From Rhodoferax sp. (GTDB taxonomy: Bacteria > Pseudomonadota > Gammaproteobacteria > Burkholderiales > Burkholderiaceae_C), in the NCBI GenBank assembly GCA_024235935.1, contig JACKLL010000014.1:15528-79527 (forward strand): a DNA stretch of 64,000 bases, written 5' to 3'. Within the stretch, counting starts at the first letter, position 1, and every line of letters begins with the position of its first letter. Of this stretch, positions 45,804 to 53,727 are shown piece by piece. Position numbers and translations under genes: made by a program. The notes beneath the pieces were generated by a model that was not told the origin of the DNA, made no database searches, and saw nothing but the letters and a program-made list of their open reading frames with translations.

Positions 45804-46343
45804 CTAGCGCGGCTTGCCCTTGTACGGCTGCACCTGGCTGGCGATCATGGTGTAGCCGCTGGCACCCATGTCCGTCTTGGAGCGTTCGAGTTGCAGCGTG
45901 CCATTGACCCAGACCGCGTCCATCGTGCGCAGTCCCTTGATCGCGGTCTGCGAGCGCACGTGCACGATCTGGTTGGCCGGCGGCGGTGGCGTGTGGATGC
46001 AGGCACCGAAATACGGCACCAGCAGAAACTCCCGGATGCCGTCCTTGGCCTCATCCAGCGGCACCAGGTAGCCCGGCAGGCGGACCGACCTGCCAGCCAT
46101 GCTTGCCACCGTGGGGGCGGTGTCCCAGAGTTCCCGCATGCGGTCGTACAACTTCTGGGCCCGGGGGTCGGAGTCCGGGTAGTTGCCGATGCCCTTGAGC
46201 GAGGCCATCGGGTCCCAGTCGGCGGGCGCCAGGTCGTCCCAGGAGATCTCGGGAAACTCGGCCGCGTGCAGCGGCCCGTGCGCCAGCCATCCGGCGGCCA
46301 GGGCCAGCAGCGTGCGTCGGGTACAGGAAGACAGGGTTTTCAT
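45804..46343 (-). CDS. DUF3299 family protein 1, exported
   Basis: 179-residue predicted exported protein. The signal peptide starts CTRRTLLALAAGWLA with a twin arginine (Tat-like) and ends at GPLHAAEF. It contains the same FLLVPYFGACIHTPPPPANQ motif as the downstream paralogue, a likely metal or redox site because the Cys and His are retained. Four genes on this strand are spaced within 20 bases, so it is a member of the same operon; the tandem duplication of DUF3299 beside DUF2796 and an ABC transporter parallels the Vibrio Zrg zinc-uptake cluster (recalled). Confidence 0.8.
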   Translation of the reverse strand: MKTLSSCTRRTLLALAAGWLAHGPLHAAEFPEISWDDLAPADWDPMASLKGIGNYPDSDPRAQKLYDRMRELWDTAPTVASMAGRSVRLPGYLVPLDEAKDGIREFLLVPYFGACIHTPPPPANQIVHVRSQTAIKGLRTMDAVWVNGTLQLERSKTDMGASGYTMIASQVQPYKGKPR

Positions 46344-46346
46344 GGT

Positions 46347-47612
46347 TCAGGTCCTTGGGGAGAGTCCATCGGAGAGCGACAGGCGGTAGGCGCGCCAGCC
46401 CGGGGCCAGGCTGGCAAGGCCACCTGCCAGTACCAGGGCCCCGAGCAACCAGCCCTGGAGCGCGGTCGGGTGGGCCAGGTCCAGCGTCAGGCCGAACTGG
46501 GATTGCAGCCACGGCCCCAGTACGGCAACGGCTGCCGCCAGACCGGCGATTCCCAGCAACACGCCACCGACCGTGACCATCGCGCCTTCGATCATCAGCA
46601 GCATCAGGACGTCGAATGGGCTGGCACCGACGGCGCGCAGCACGGCCAGTTCCCGGCGGCGCTCGTTGAGCCCGGCCATCACCACCGACACCAGGCCGGC
46701 CAGGCTGACCGCCGCCACCAGCCCTGACATCAGCAGCAAGGCCTTCTCCCCGGTGCCGATGACATCCCATAGCTCGTCCAGTGCCACGCCCGGCAGAATC
46801 GCCATCAGGGGTTCGCCGGTATAGGTGTTGACGTAGCGCTGGGCCGAGAACACGCCGGAGCGGCTTTTGAGCCCCAGCAGTACGGCCGTCACGGCGCGGG
46901 GCGTCAGGTCCATGTGGCGGACCGCGCTGGCGTCCACGTGCTGGCCGGGCAGCGGCACGCCGGCGATCCAGTCCACATGCAGGGCCTCCATGGCCTGCAG
47001 GCTGATGTGAACCGTGCGGTCCACGGGCGTTCCGGTCGGGGCCAGGATGCCGCGAACGACGAAGGGCTTGTCGGCATGCGCGTTCAGGTCCAGTGCGCCA
47101 CTGCCGTGCGACAGCACGATGTGGTCGCCCAGCCGATAGCCCAGTCGCGCCGCCACTTCGGAGCCCAGTACGGCGTCGAACAGGTCGGACATGGCCTTGC
47201 CCTGCACGATGCGCAGCGCTTGGCGGTCTCCATAGTGGAAGTGTGTGAAGTAGTCGCCGGTGGTGCCCAGCACCGGGAATCCCCTGTGCGAATCTCCCAG
47301 CGACAGCGGAATGATCCAGTCGACGCCGCGTTGCTCCTGCAGCGTCTGCACGGTGCTCCAGCGGATGTTGTTGGTGGCCGCTCCGACATGGAACACCGCA
47401 TACAGCAGGAGTTGCACCGAGCCCGTCCGCGCACCGATGATCAGGTCGGTGCCGGAGACTGCCGAGGTGAAGCTGTCGCGGATATCGGTGCGGATGCGCT
47501 CGGTGCCCAGCAGCATGAAGGTGGACAAGGCGATCGAGGCCATGGTCAGCGCCAGCGTGAAGCGCCGGTTCCATGCGCTGCGCCAGGCCAGCGTCCAGAG
47601 GAAGCGCATCAT
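46347..47612 (-). CDS. ABC transporter permease, MacB/FtsX-type
   Basis: 421-residue permease with a first helix at about 20-40, a long periplasmic domain (about 45-290) and three helices at 295-420 (LMSGLVAAVSLAGLVSVVM, then ELAVLRAVGASPFDV as the FtsX motif). FtsX/MacB-type permeases work with a single ATPase and often act mechanically on lipoproteins or periplasmic partners rather than moving a small solute. It overlaps the ATPase gene stop by ATGA. With DUF2796 and DUF3299 proteins it may drive periplasmic metal delivery. Confidence 0.85.
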   Translation of the reverse strand: MMRFLWTLAWRSAWNRRFTLALTMASIALSTFMLLGTERIRTDIRDSFTSAVSGTDLIIGARTGSVQLLLYAVFHVGAATNNIRWSTVQTLQEQRGVDWIIPLSLGDSHRGFPVLGTTGDYFTHFHYGDRQALRIVQGKAMSDLFDAVLGSEVAARLGYRLGDHIVLSHGSGALDLNAHADKPFVVRGILAPTGTPVDRTVHISLQAMEALHVDWIAGVPLPGQHVDASAVRHMDLTPRAVTAVLLGLKSRSGVFSAQRYVNTYTGEPLMAILPGVALDELWDVIGTGEKALLLMSGLVAAVSLAGLVSVVMAGLNERRRELAVLRAVGASPFDVLMLLMIEGAMVTVGGVLLGIAGLAAAVAVLGPWLQSQFGLTLDLAHPTALQGWLLGALVLAGGLASLAPGWRAYRLSLSDGLSPRT

Positions 47613-48325
47613 GGCGTGGACTCCTCGTGCAAAGGGACGCGGTTGATGCGGGGCAGCTCGATGGCGCGGCTGAAGCGATCGGCCATGCGCAGGTCATGGC
47701 TGACGAAAACCAGCGCGCTGTTGGCCACCTCGCAGGCGGCCAGCAGCAGGTCGAGAAAACCGTTGCGGCGCTGTTCGTCCAGCGCCGACGTGGGCTCGTC
47801 GGCAATCACCAGCGCCGGTTGACCGATCAGCGCACGGGCCGCTGCGACCCGTTGCTGCTGGCCGACCGACAGATCGCGTGCCGGGCGGTCCCATAGCGTT
47901 TTCGGCAGGCCCATGCCCTCCAGCCAGTGCGCGGCCGCCGCGGTATCCGAGCCCGCTTGCTGCTGCGCCGCCTGCCGACGCAAGGGTGAGAACCGGCAGG
48001 GCGCGAGCACGTTGTCGCGCACGCTCAGGTAGGGCAGCAGGTTGAACTGCTGGAAGATGTAGCCCACGTGGTCGACGCGGTAGCGGTCGCGCCGGGAGGC
48101 GGGCATGCCAGCCCAGGCGCGTCCATCCAGGCGAACCTGCCCGTGTTGCGGCAGCAGCACGCCCGCAATCAGGGCCAGCAAGGTGCTTTTGCCGCAGCCG
48201 CTGGGGCCGAACAGAAAGACGGACTCGCCCTTGTTCACATGCAGCGCATCGATGTCCAGGCAGGGTTCCCCGCTGCCAGGCCAGGCGAAGCGCAGCTGCG
48301 CGATCTCCAGGATGGACGCTGCCAT
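47609..48325 (-). CDS. ABC transporter ATP-binding protein, MacB-type
   Basis: 238-residue ATPase of the LolD/MacB class. Walker A FGPSGCGKST is near residue 40, the signature is LSVGQQQR (a V replaces the usual second G) and Walker B VIADEPTSALD follows, then the H-loop SHDLRMAD. The start lies only 4 bases after the DUF2796 gene stop and the stop overlaps the permease start by ATGA. It should energize the permease encoded next. Confidence 0.9.
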   Translation of the reverse strand: MAASILEIAQLRFAWPGSGEPCLDIDALHVNKGESVFLFGPSGCGKSTLLALIAGVLLPQHGQVRLDGRAWAGMPASRRDRYRVDHVGYIFQQFNLLPYLSVRDNVLAPCRFSPLRRQAAQQQAGSDTAAAAHWLEGMGLPKTLWDRPARDLSVGQQQRVAAARALIGQPALVIADEPTSALDEQRRNGFLDLLLAACEVANSALVFVSHDLRMADRFSRAIELPRINRVPLHEESTP

Positions 48326-48329
48326 GACC

Positions 48330-48917
48330 TCAGCGACCCCAGCGCAGCACGGGTGTCGCCTTGTTCAGCGTGCGCTTGAACTGCCCCTGATCGGTGGCCA
48401 CCTGCGCATCGATTTTGCGCAGATGCGCGAAGGCGTCGAACATGCGAACGTCGATCTGGCGCGCAAGCGGCGCCTTGGCGCAGTTGAAAACGATGGACAC
48501 GTCGATGTCGGCGTGTGCATCCTGCGCCTTCGCCCCCTTGGCCGGGGCCTCTGGCGTTGCAGCGGCGGGCTTGTCCTCGCCGCCCAGGCCCAGCACGCCG
48601 GACGCGAGCGTGACCTTGCCCAGCCGGCATTCGGCCCGGGGGTCGGTGACGAACAGCTTGTCGGCGGCGTTCAGCTGCTGCACCATGGCGGCGACGCTCT
48701 TGCGTTCGGCATCGGTACGCGGTGCGCGCTCGAAGCCCAGGAAATTGTCCAGTGGCGCCTCCATGGTCAGGGTGATGCTTTGGGCGTCGACGGCGACGTC
48801 GAGCGCAAGCAGGCCGTGGGTGTGGGCGTGCTGTTGCGCCAGGGCCAACGAGGAAAGCGGCAGCAGCACCAGGGGCGCAAGCCGGCGGGCGGCGCTAGTT
48901 CGATTTTGATTTTTCAT
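48330..48917 (-). CDS. DUF2796 (ZrgA-like) periplasmic protein
   Basis: 195-residue predicted periplasmic protein. A signal peptide (MKNQNRTSAARRLAPLVLLP and ALAQQHAHTHG) is followed directly by a His-rich start of the mature protein, and two Cys occur at AECRL and FNCAK. DUF2796 proteins are known as ZrgA in Vibrio, where they belong to a zinc-uptake cluster with an ABC transporter; the Zn role here is inferred from this and the same gene order. A Lys/Ala linker sits near residue 125. No clear Shine-Dalgarno precedes the ATG. Confidence 0.8.
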   Translation of the reverse strand: MKNQNRTSAARRLAPLVLLPLSSLALAQQHAHTHGLLALDVAVDAQSITLTMEAPLDNFLGFERAPRTDAERKSVAAMVQQLNAADKLFVTDPRAECRLGKVTLASGVLGLGGEDKPAAATPEAPAKGAKAQDAHADIDVSIVFNCAKAPLARQIDVRMFDAFAHLRKIDAQVATDQGQFKRTLNKATPVLRWGR

Positions 48918-49150
48918 GAATGTCAACAAATAGGAATGGAGTGGCGCTTCGGTTTGCGGGCGTGCCATCCGGGCGCAGCACCTCGTGTGGCAGACCTGTT
49001 GGCGCTGGGACCCCTGTGCGACCAGGCCTCGTCGGACCGGCCCTGAGCGCGTTCGCGCCGGGTGGGTATGGGAGGGTGAACGGACGGGGGTTCCGCGCAA
49101 CACACCGCGCATCGGCGATGGCGCGGCCAAGAAGCGGCAGGGGCCGGGAA

Positions 49151-49594
49151 TCAGGCCGGCAGTGGCGGGCCGCGTGCCTGGACGCGCAGCGTCGGCCGCG
49201 CCCAGGCAGATTCTGGTGCGGCGGCTGTCAGCGCTGCTGTGGGCAGCGCCTGCAGGTGCAGCAGTGCCGCCGTCGGCATGCAGTCGCCATGGCTGACCTG
49301 GTCGTACAGGCGGCAGTCGGAGGTGTTGTCGTGGCCTTCGAACAGACGGCCCAGCCAGCGGTTGGCCTCTTGTGCATGGGCGGTTCCATCGATCAGGGCT
49401 TTGGCCGTGATGTCGCCATGCGGCGCTGCGGTGTGCAGCACGCTGTGGACCTGTCCCAGGCTTTGCGCGAGGAACACCATGGCCAGCAGCCAGGCCCACG
49501 GCCACAGTCCCGCAGCGAGCCGCTTTCGGCGGACCGCGCCGGGCGCGTGTTTCCACGCAGCAGGGCGGTTGGCAGGAATGGGCAGGAGGATCAT
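49151..49594 (-). CDS. Hypothetical small protein with Cys/His segment, DUF2946-like
   Basis: 147-residue protein with an Arg/Lys-rich N-terminus, one hydrophobic helix (WLLAMVFLAQSLGQVHSVLH), and an extracytoplasmic part with HDNTSDCRLYDQVSHGDC. The Cys/His spacing suggests metal or redox chemistry. Such short proteins are often found near metal-uptake operons (DUF2946-type, recalled). It precedes the DUF2796 gene on the same strand by 233 bases, so it is probably regulated with it, but the gap leaves room for a separate promoter. Confidence 0.6.
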   Translation of the reverse strand: MILLPIPANRPAAWKHAPGAVRRKRLAAGLWPWAWLLAMVFLAQSLGQVHSVLHTAAPHGDITAKALIDGTAHAQEANRWLGRLFEGHDNTSDCRLYDQVSHGDCMPTAALLHLQALPTAALTAAAPESAWARPTLRVQARGPPLPA

Positions 49595-49754
49595 GGAAAG
49601 GCGAGGGCGGGTAACCCGTGGCAGGGCGCCGAGGGGCTATCGTAACCCAGGACGCGAGTGGGAGTCGGGCTGCGGCAGGCCCCAAGTGTCCCTGTGCCGA
49701 TGCCGGCCGGTTGCAGCGCGTACGGCGGGGCTGTTGTTTGCGTCCATCAGCGGC

Positions 49755-50735
49755 TCAGCCAGCGCCCGCTGCGAGCAAACGTCCCAGACTGTCCGCCACC
49801 TGCCGCACATGGTCGCGTGCCGACGGGACGACCAGGCATTGGCGCAGGTAGCCGTGCGCCATGTCGTTTGCACTGTGCAATTCCACCTTTGCACCCGCAT
49901 CACGCAGCAGCTGTGCGTAGGCGACGCCCTCATCGTACAAGGGGTCGTGCCAGGCCAGTGCCACCACCGTCGCAGGCGGCTGGCGCGCCCATTTCTGCTG
50001 CAGCGGCAAGGCGCGATCGTCGTCAACAGCCAGCGATGGGCCGAGAAACTGCTCCCAGAACCAGCGCATGCCGTCCCGTGTCAGCCCTGGTCCGGCACCA
50101 CGCTCTGTGTAGCTGCTGCGTGCGAAGTCGACCGACGTGACGGGGTAGAACAACAGGGCGGCGGCGGTCGGTACCTCGGCATTGGCATACATGGCATATG
50201 CCGCCAGATGCCCGCCCGAACTGTCTCCGCCGACGGCCATGCGCTTGCAGCCCAGCGCTTTGAGGTTCGACGCCGCCCAGCGGTAGGCGAGCGCCGCATC
50301 TTCGCAGGGGCCGGGGAACGGACACTCGGGCGCCTTGCGGTATTCCACGCTCAGCACCCGGCAACCGATGTGGTGGGCCAGGAATGCGCATGCGTTGTCA
50401 TGCGTCTCCAGATCGCCGACGACCCAGCCGCCACCGTGAAAGAAGACCAGCAGCACATCGCTGGCAGGCGTCGGATCGGCATCGGCCCTGGGCTGGTACA
50501 GCCGCGCCGGCAAGGTTCGCTGCGGCAAGGGGATGGGCAAGTCCCGGCGCTCCACAGCCGGCGCATGCACAGGCGACGCATACAGCGCATTGCCTTCTCG
50601 CTGCAGTTCGCGGCGCCGCTGCGGTGTCATGGCGTCGGCCGGAATGGCACTGGCCATGGCCGCGACGCGCAGCAGCAGGTCGCGGCTCTGGGGGGCGAGT
50701 TCTGCCGGGGAGGCGGGCGTGGATTCGTGGTTCAT
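49755..50735 (-). CDS. HSL-family alpha/beta hydrolase (esterase/lipase)
   Basis: 326-residue serine hydrolase of the hormone-sensitive-lipase family. The oxyanion motif HGGGW and the nucleophile GDSSGGH are clear, and the DPLYDEG and ANDMAHGY motifs supply the acid and the catalytic His. The N-terminal cap (about 1-75) is of the family's usual length. It should cleave carboxylic esters of short to medium chain. ATG 50735 (MNHES) is preferred over an in-frame ATG 51 bases upstream. It is divergent from the RDD gene. Confidence 0.88.
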   Translation of the reverse strand: MNHESTPASPAELAPQSRDLLLRVAAMASAIPADAMTPQRRRELQREGNALYASPVHAPAVERRDLPIPLPQRTLPARLYQPRADADPTPASDVLLVFFHGGGWVVGDLETHDNACAFLAHHIGCRVLSVEYRKAPECPFPGPCEDAALAYRWAASNLKALGCKRMAVGGDSSGGHLAAYAMYANAEVPTAAALLFYPVTSVDFARSSYTERGAGPGLTRDGMRWFWEQFLGPSLAVDDDRALPLQQKWARQPPATVVALAWHDPLYDEGVAYAQLLRDAGAKVELHSANDMAHGYLRQCLVVPSARDHVRQVADSLGRLLAAGAG

Positions 50736-51022
50736 TGCTATGGTGGGGTTGTCGTTGCTTGACGTCGCGCCAGTCTGGCCTGGCAATCGGGCTGCATGGA
50801 GTAGGCTTGGCGCAGTGCAGAGCTTAAGGCCGAATCGTCGTGATATTGATAGGCTGCAGAGCCGATTTTCCTTGGAGTGTGCATGTCCGAATTCAGCAAT
50901 AGCGTGCGCTGCTGCCGTCCAGCCTCGACTACCGCAAGGTGGGCATCACCGCATCCAACAACGAACGGGTCGAGAGCTGGCTGGCGACCATGTGGATCGA
51001 TGCGGCCGGAGCCGAAAAGACA

Positions 51023-51889
51023 ATGCATATGAACGACATGGACGTAAGCCCTCCATACGCGGGTTTCTGGCGGCGATTGGGCGCTGGGACAGTCGACTTG
51101 ATTGTTCTCGCTTTCTTCGCGACCGCATTTGGCAAAGTCGCAGCGATCTCGAAAGACGCGGCCTACGTCCTGCTGCCGGTGCTGTGGGCGATCACGGCTT
51201 CCTATACGGTTGTGATGCACGCACGCTATGGTGCAACGTGGGGCAAGATGCTGTGCGGCATCCGGGTCATCCACACCGATGGGCGGCTGCTGGGTTGGTC
51301 CGGTGCGTTCGCACGCAGTGCAGTCGATCTGGTTTTCACGGCGTACTGGTTGAGTCTGGTCGTGCCGGCCACGTTTGCCTTGCCACCCGAATCCTTCCGT
51401 GGCCAGAGCTGGGGGAGTCTCTTTCACACCATCAAGCAGGATTTTCCGGCGAGTTTTGACATTGCAGATTGGACGATGGTGATCTGGGCCTGGAGCGAAT
51501 TCCTGACGATGATGTTCAACAAACGTCGCAGAGCCATTCATGATTTCATCGCGGGTACGGTCGTTGTCATCCGTCCGGAAATGTCACCCGCTGAAGAGAA
51601 GCGCCGATCGAAGACCTTGCGACTCGCAGCAGCGGCCATCGGTCTGCCACTTGCCGTCGAAACCGTCTATCTTTGCCTCAGCCGTTGGCCGACGCCCAGG
51701 TTCTCCCAGGACTCCGACGCCATTGCAGCTCTGGCGAGCATATTGCCTGGAATGGCGCTCGTTGCATTTTTGCCCGCCCGCCGCTGGATTCGCGCGACTA
51801 TGGCTGTGGCGTACGCACCATTGGCATTTGTGTCGCTTGCCGTTTACAACGCACTTTTCCTGGGATGGGTGTCCGGGGGCTGGAAATGA
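51023..51889 (+). CDS. RDD-family membrane protein
   Basis: 288-residue integral membrane protein starting at ATG 51023 just before the first conserved segment PPYAGFWRRLGAGTVDLIVL, the RDD motif region (Arg-Asp pattern). The Ala-Thr-Trp-Gly-Lys sequence (ARYGATWGKMLCGIRV) and about six helices fit the family; function unknown. The only good Shine-Dalgarno (GGAG, 7 bases before an ATG at 50883) belongs to a different frame, whereas the in-frame reading from 50903 (about 40 residues before the RDD start) continues straight into RDD. A frameshift or sequence error at about 50890-50910 may have truncated the true N-terminus; see findings. Confidence 0.75.
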   Translation: MHMNDMDVSPPYAGFWRRLGAGTVDLIVLAFFATAFGKVAAISKDAAYVLLPVLWAITASYTVVMHARYGATWGKMLCGIRVIHTDGRLLGWSGAFARSAVDLVFTAYWLSLVVPATFALPPESFRGQSWGSLFHTIKQDFPASFDIADWTMVIWAWSEFLTMMFNKRRRAIHDFIAGTVVVIRPEMSPAEEKRRSKTLRLAAAAIGLPLAVETVYLCLSRWPTPRFSQDSDAIAALASILPGMALVAFLPARRWIRATMAVAYAPLAFVSLAVYNALFLGWVSGGWK

Positions 51890-51968
51890 GGTACGCGCGC
51901 ATGATCACCAGTGCCATCATTCATGTCGAGGTCGTACAAGCAATCAGCGACCGAGCAACGTGGAGGTC

Positions 51969-52002
51969 AAAAAAAGCCCCGTAGACACTTGGCCTGCGGG
52001 GC
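51969..52002 (-). terminator. Intrinsic terminator downstream of tRNA-Ser
   Basis: On the minus strand GCCCCG pairs with CGGGGC across a 15-base loop and is followed by seven Ts. It lies about 50 bases past the 3' end of the tRNA gene. Confidence 0.8.
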
Positions 52003-52050
52003 GATTCTGGGAATGGTGGGGACTTAAGAAGACTTTGGAAAACTTAGTCC

Positions 52051-52140
<90 letters not shown>

Positions 52141-52204
52141 GGAGCGCGCAATTGTATCAGCGGCTTTGGCGGCCTTGCACCGCCTGGCAGGGCCGTCGGA
52201 CTAT

Positions 52205-53119
52205 TTATTTGCCCCGCGTCGTCTGGATCATGCCCATGGCCGAGCCGATCAGGGCCGATACCTCGGTCATGTTGCTGGGCACGATCAGTGTGGTGGTCGC
52301 GTCCTTGGCCACCTTGGCGTAGGCCTCGACGGCCTGTTCGGCCACTTTGAGCTGCACCGCCTGCTGACCGCCGGGTTGTTCGATGGCGGCTGCGATGCGT
52401 TCGATGGCTTTGGCCGTGGCGTCCGCAACGGCGATGATGGATTCGGCTTCCCCCTGCGCACGGTTGATCACGGCCTGCTTTTCGCCCTCGGAGCGGGCGA
52501 TGAAGGCCTCGCGCTCACCGGTGGCGATGTTGATCTGTTCCTGGCGACGGCCTTCGGAGGCGGCGATCAGTGCGCGCTTCTCACGTTCCGCGGTGATCTG
52601 CGCCTGCATGGCGTGCAGGATCTCGTTGGGCGGCGTCAGGTCCTTGATCTCGTAGCGCAGCACCTTGACGCCCCAGTTCAGCGCCGCTTCGTCGATGGCC
52701 TGGACCACCTGGGCGTTGATGATGTCGCGTTCCTCGAAGGTCTTGTCGAGTTCGAGCTTGCCGATCACCGAACGCAGCGAGGTCTGCGCCAGCTGCGTCA
52801 CGGCCATGATGTAGTTCGAGGAGCCGTAGCTGGCGCGCATCGGGTCGGTCACCTGGAAGTACAGGATGCCGTCGACCTGCAACTGGGTGTTGTCGCGGGT
52901 GATGCAGACCTGGCTGGGTACGTCGAGCGGGATTTCCTTCAGGCTGTGCTTGTAGGCCACGCGGTCGATGAAGGGCACCAGGATATTGAGCCCCGGCGAC
53001 AGCGAGCTGTGGTACTTGCCCAGCCGCTCGACCACCCAGGCGTTCTGCTGGGGCACGACCTTGATCGATCGCGTGATGAAGATGGCGGCGATGACGAATA
53101 TGACAATGGCGACTTCCAT
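52205..53119 (-). CDS. qmcA: Stomatin/prohibitin (SPFH) membrane protein, QmcA-like
   Basis: 304-residue SPFH-domain protein. An N-terminal hydrophobic anchor (VAIVIFVIAAIFI) precedes the SPFH domain (about 25-200) with the GLNILVPFIDRV and RDIINAQVVQAIDEA segments, then a long charged coiled coil with EGEKQAVINRAQGEAE (the stomatin-like repeats) and a short C-terminal segment. Paraslipin-type proteins form ring-like assemblies that scaffold membrane proteases. The next gene on this strand, an NfeD-like protein, is the usual partner. Confidence 0.92.
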   Translation of the reverse strand: MEVAIVIFVIAAIFITRSIKVVPQQNAWVVERLGKYHSSLSPGLNILVPFIDRVAYKHSLKEIPLDVPSQVCITRDNTQLQVDGILYFQVTDPMRASYGSSNYIMAVTQLAQTSLRSVIGKLELDKTFEERDIINAQVVQAIDEAALNWGVKVLRYEIKDLTPPNEILHAMQAQITAEREKRALIAASEGRRQEQINIATGEREAFIARSEGEKQAVINRAQGEAESIIAVADATAKAIERIAAAIEQPGGQQAVQLKVAEQAVEAYAKVAKDATTTLIVPSNMTEVSALIGSAMGMIQTTRGK

Positions 53120-53162
53120 GGTGCAGACCTCTTTCCTTGTTGGTTTCGTTGTGGCGGGGTGT

Positions 53163-53591
53163 TCAGGGAATCTTGTCGACCAGCAGGCGGTTGCCCACCA
53201 ACTCGGAGACCCGGTGTGCGCCGGTGGCCGGTATCACGCCGGGCCGGTGGATGGCTGTCCAGTTGGCACCGCGGTACTTGACCTGGGCGGTGCCGTCCCC
53301 CTGCCAGGCGGTCACCATGACGGTTTCCCCCACATCGAGGTTGACGCTGCGCAGTGAGCGCACTGAAGGGTCGCCGGCGCGGCGCTTGCGGATCTGGTGC
53401 CAGAGTACCACGGCACCGCCGCCGACAATGGCGGCCACCACCAACTGGGTGGTGGGGCCGGCTCCCGCATGGGCGGCAAGCGCTCCGGCCGCCATGCCGA
53501 TAGCCAGCATCAGCAGGTAAAAGGTGCCGGTCACCAGCTCGATCCCGACAGCAGCGCCGGTCGCCAGCCACCACAGCGTTGATTCAGCCAT
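53163..53591 (-). CDS. NfeD-family protein
   Basis: 142-residue inner-membrane protein with two or three helices (WLATGAAVGIELVTGTFYLLMLAIG, LVVAAIVGGGAVVLW) and a C-terminal OB-fold (about 85-140, NLDVGETVMVTAWQGDG). It is the short NfeD form without the Clp-like protease domain. NfeD proteins partner SPFH proteins, here encoded 43 bases downstream. ATG 53591 starts the conserved MAEST; the ten extra codons upstream are less likely. Confidence 0.88.
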   Translation of the reverse strand: MAESTLWWLATGAAVGIELVTGTFYLLMLAIGMAAGALAAHAGAGPTTQLVVAAIVGGGAVVLWHQIRKRRAGDPSVRSLRSVNLDVGETVMVTAWQGDGTAQVKYRGANWTAIHRPGVIPATGAHRVSELVGNRLLVDKIP

Positions 53592-53727
53592 CAGTGTCCC
53601 CATGTATTGATCACACCACATTTTGAAGCATTAACCGTGGCCGATCCGGGGGGTGTCACGTTAATTCCTTACACTGCCCGGGTTGAATCTGCTTTGAAGA
53701 GTTTGCCCCCGGGGGCACGGAGACCGC

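Noticed and set aside
48918..49020. Cobalamin-riboswitch-like pieces on the minus strand (CGCCCGCAA and GCCACT) upstream of the DUF2796 gene
   Set aside because: The order is incomplete: the ATG follows too soon after GCCACT and no AAAGGGAA or 3' purine-rich core was found. Left as coincidence unless a covariance search hits.
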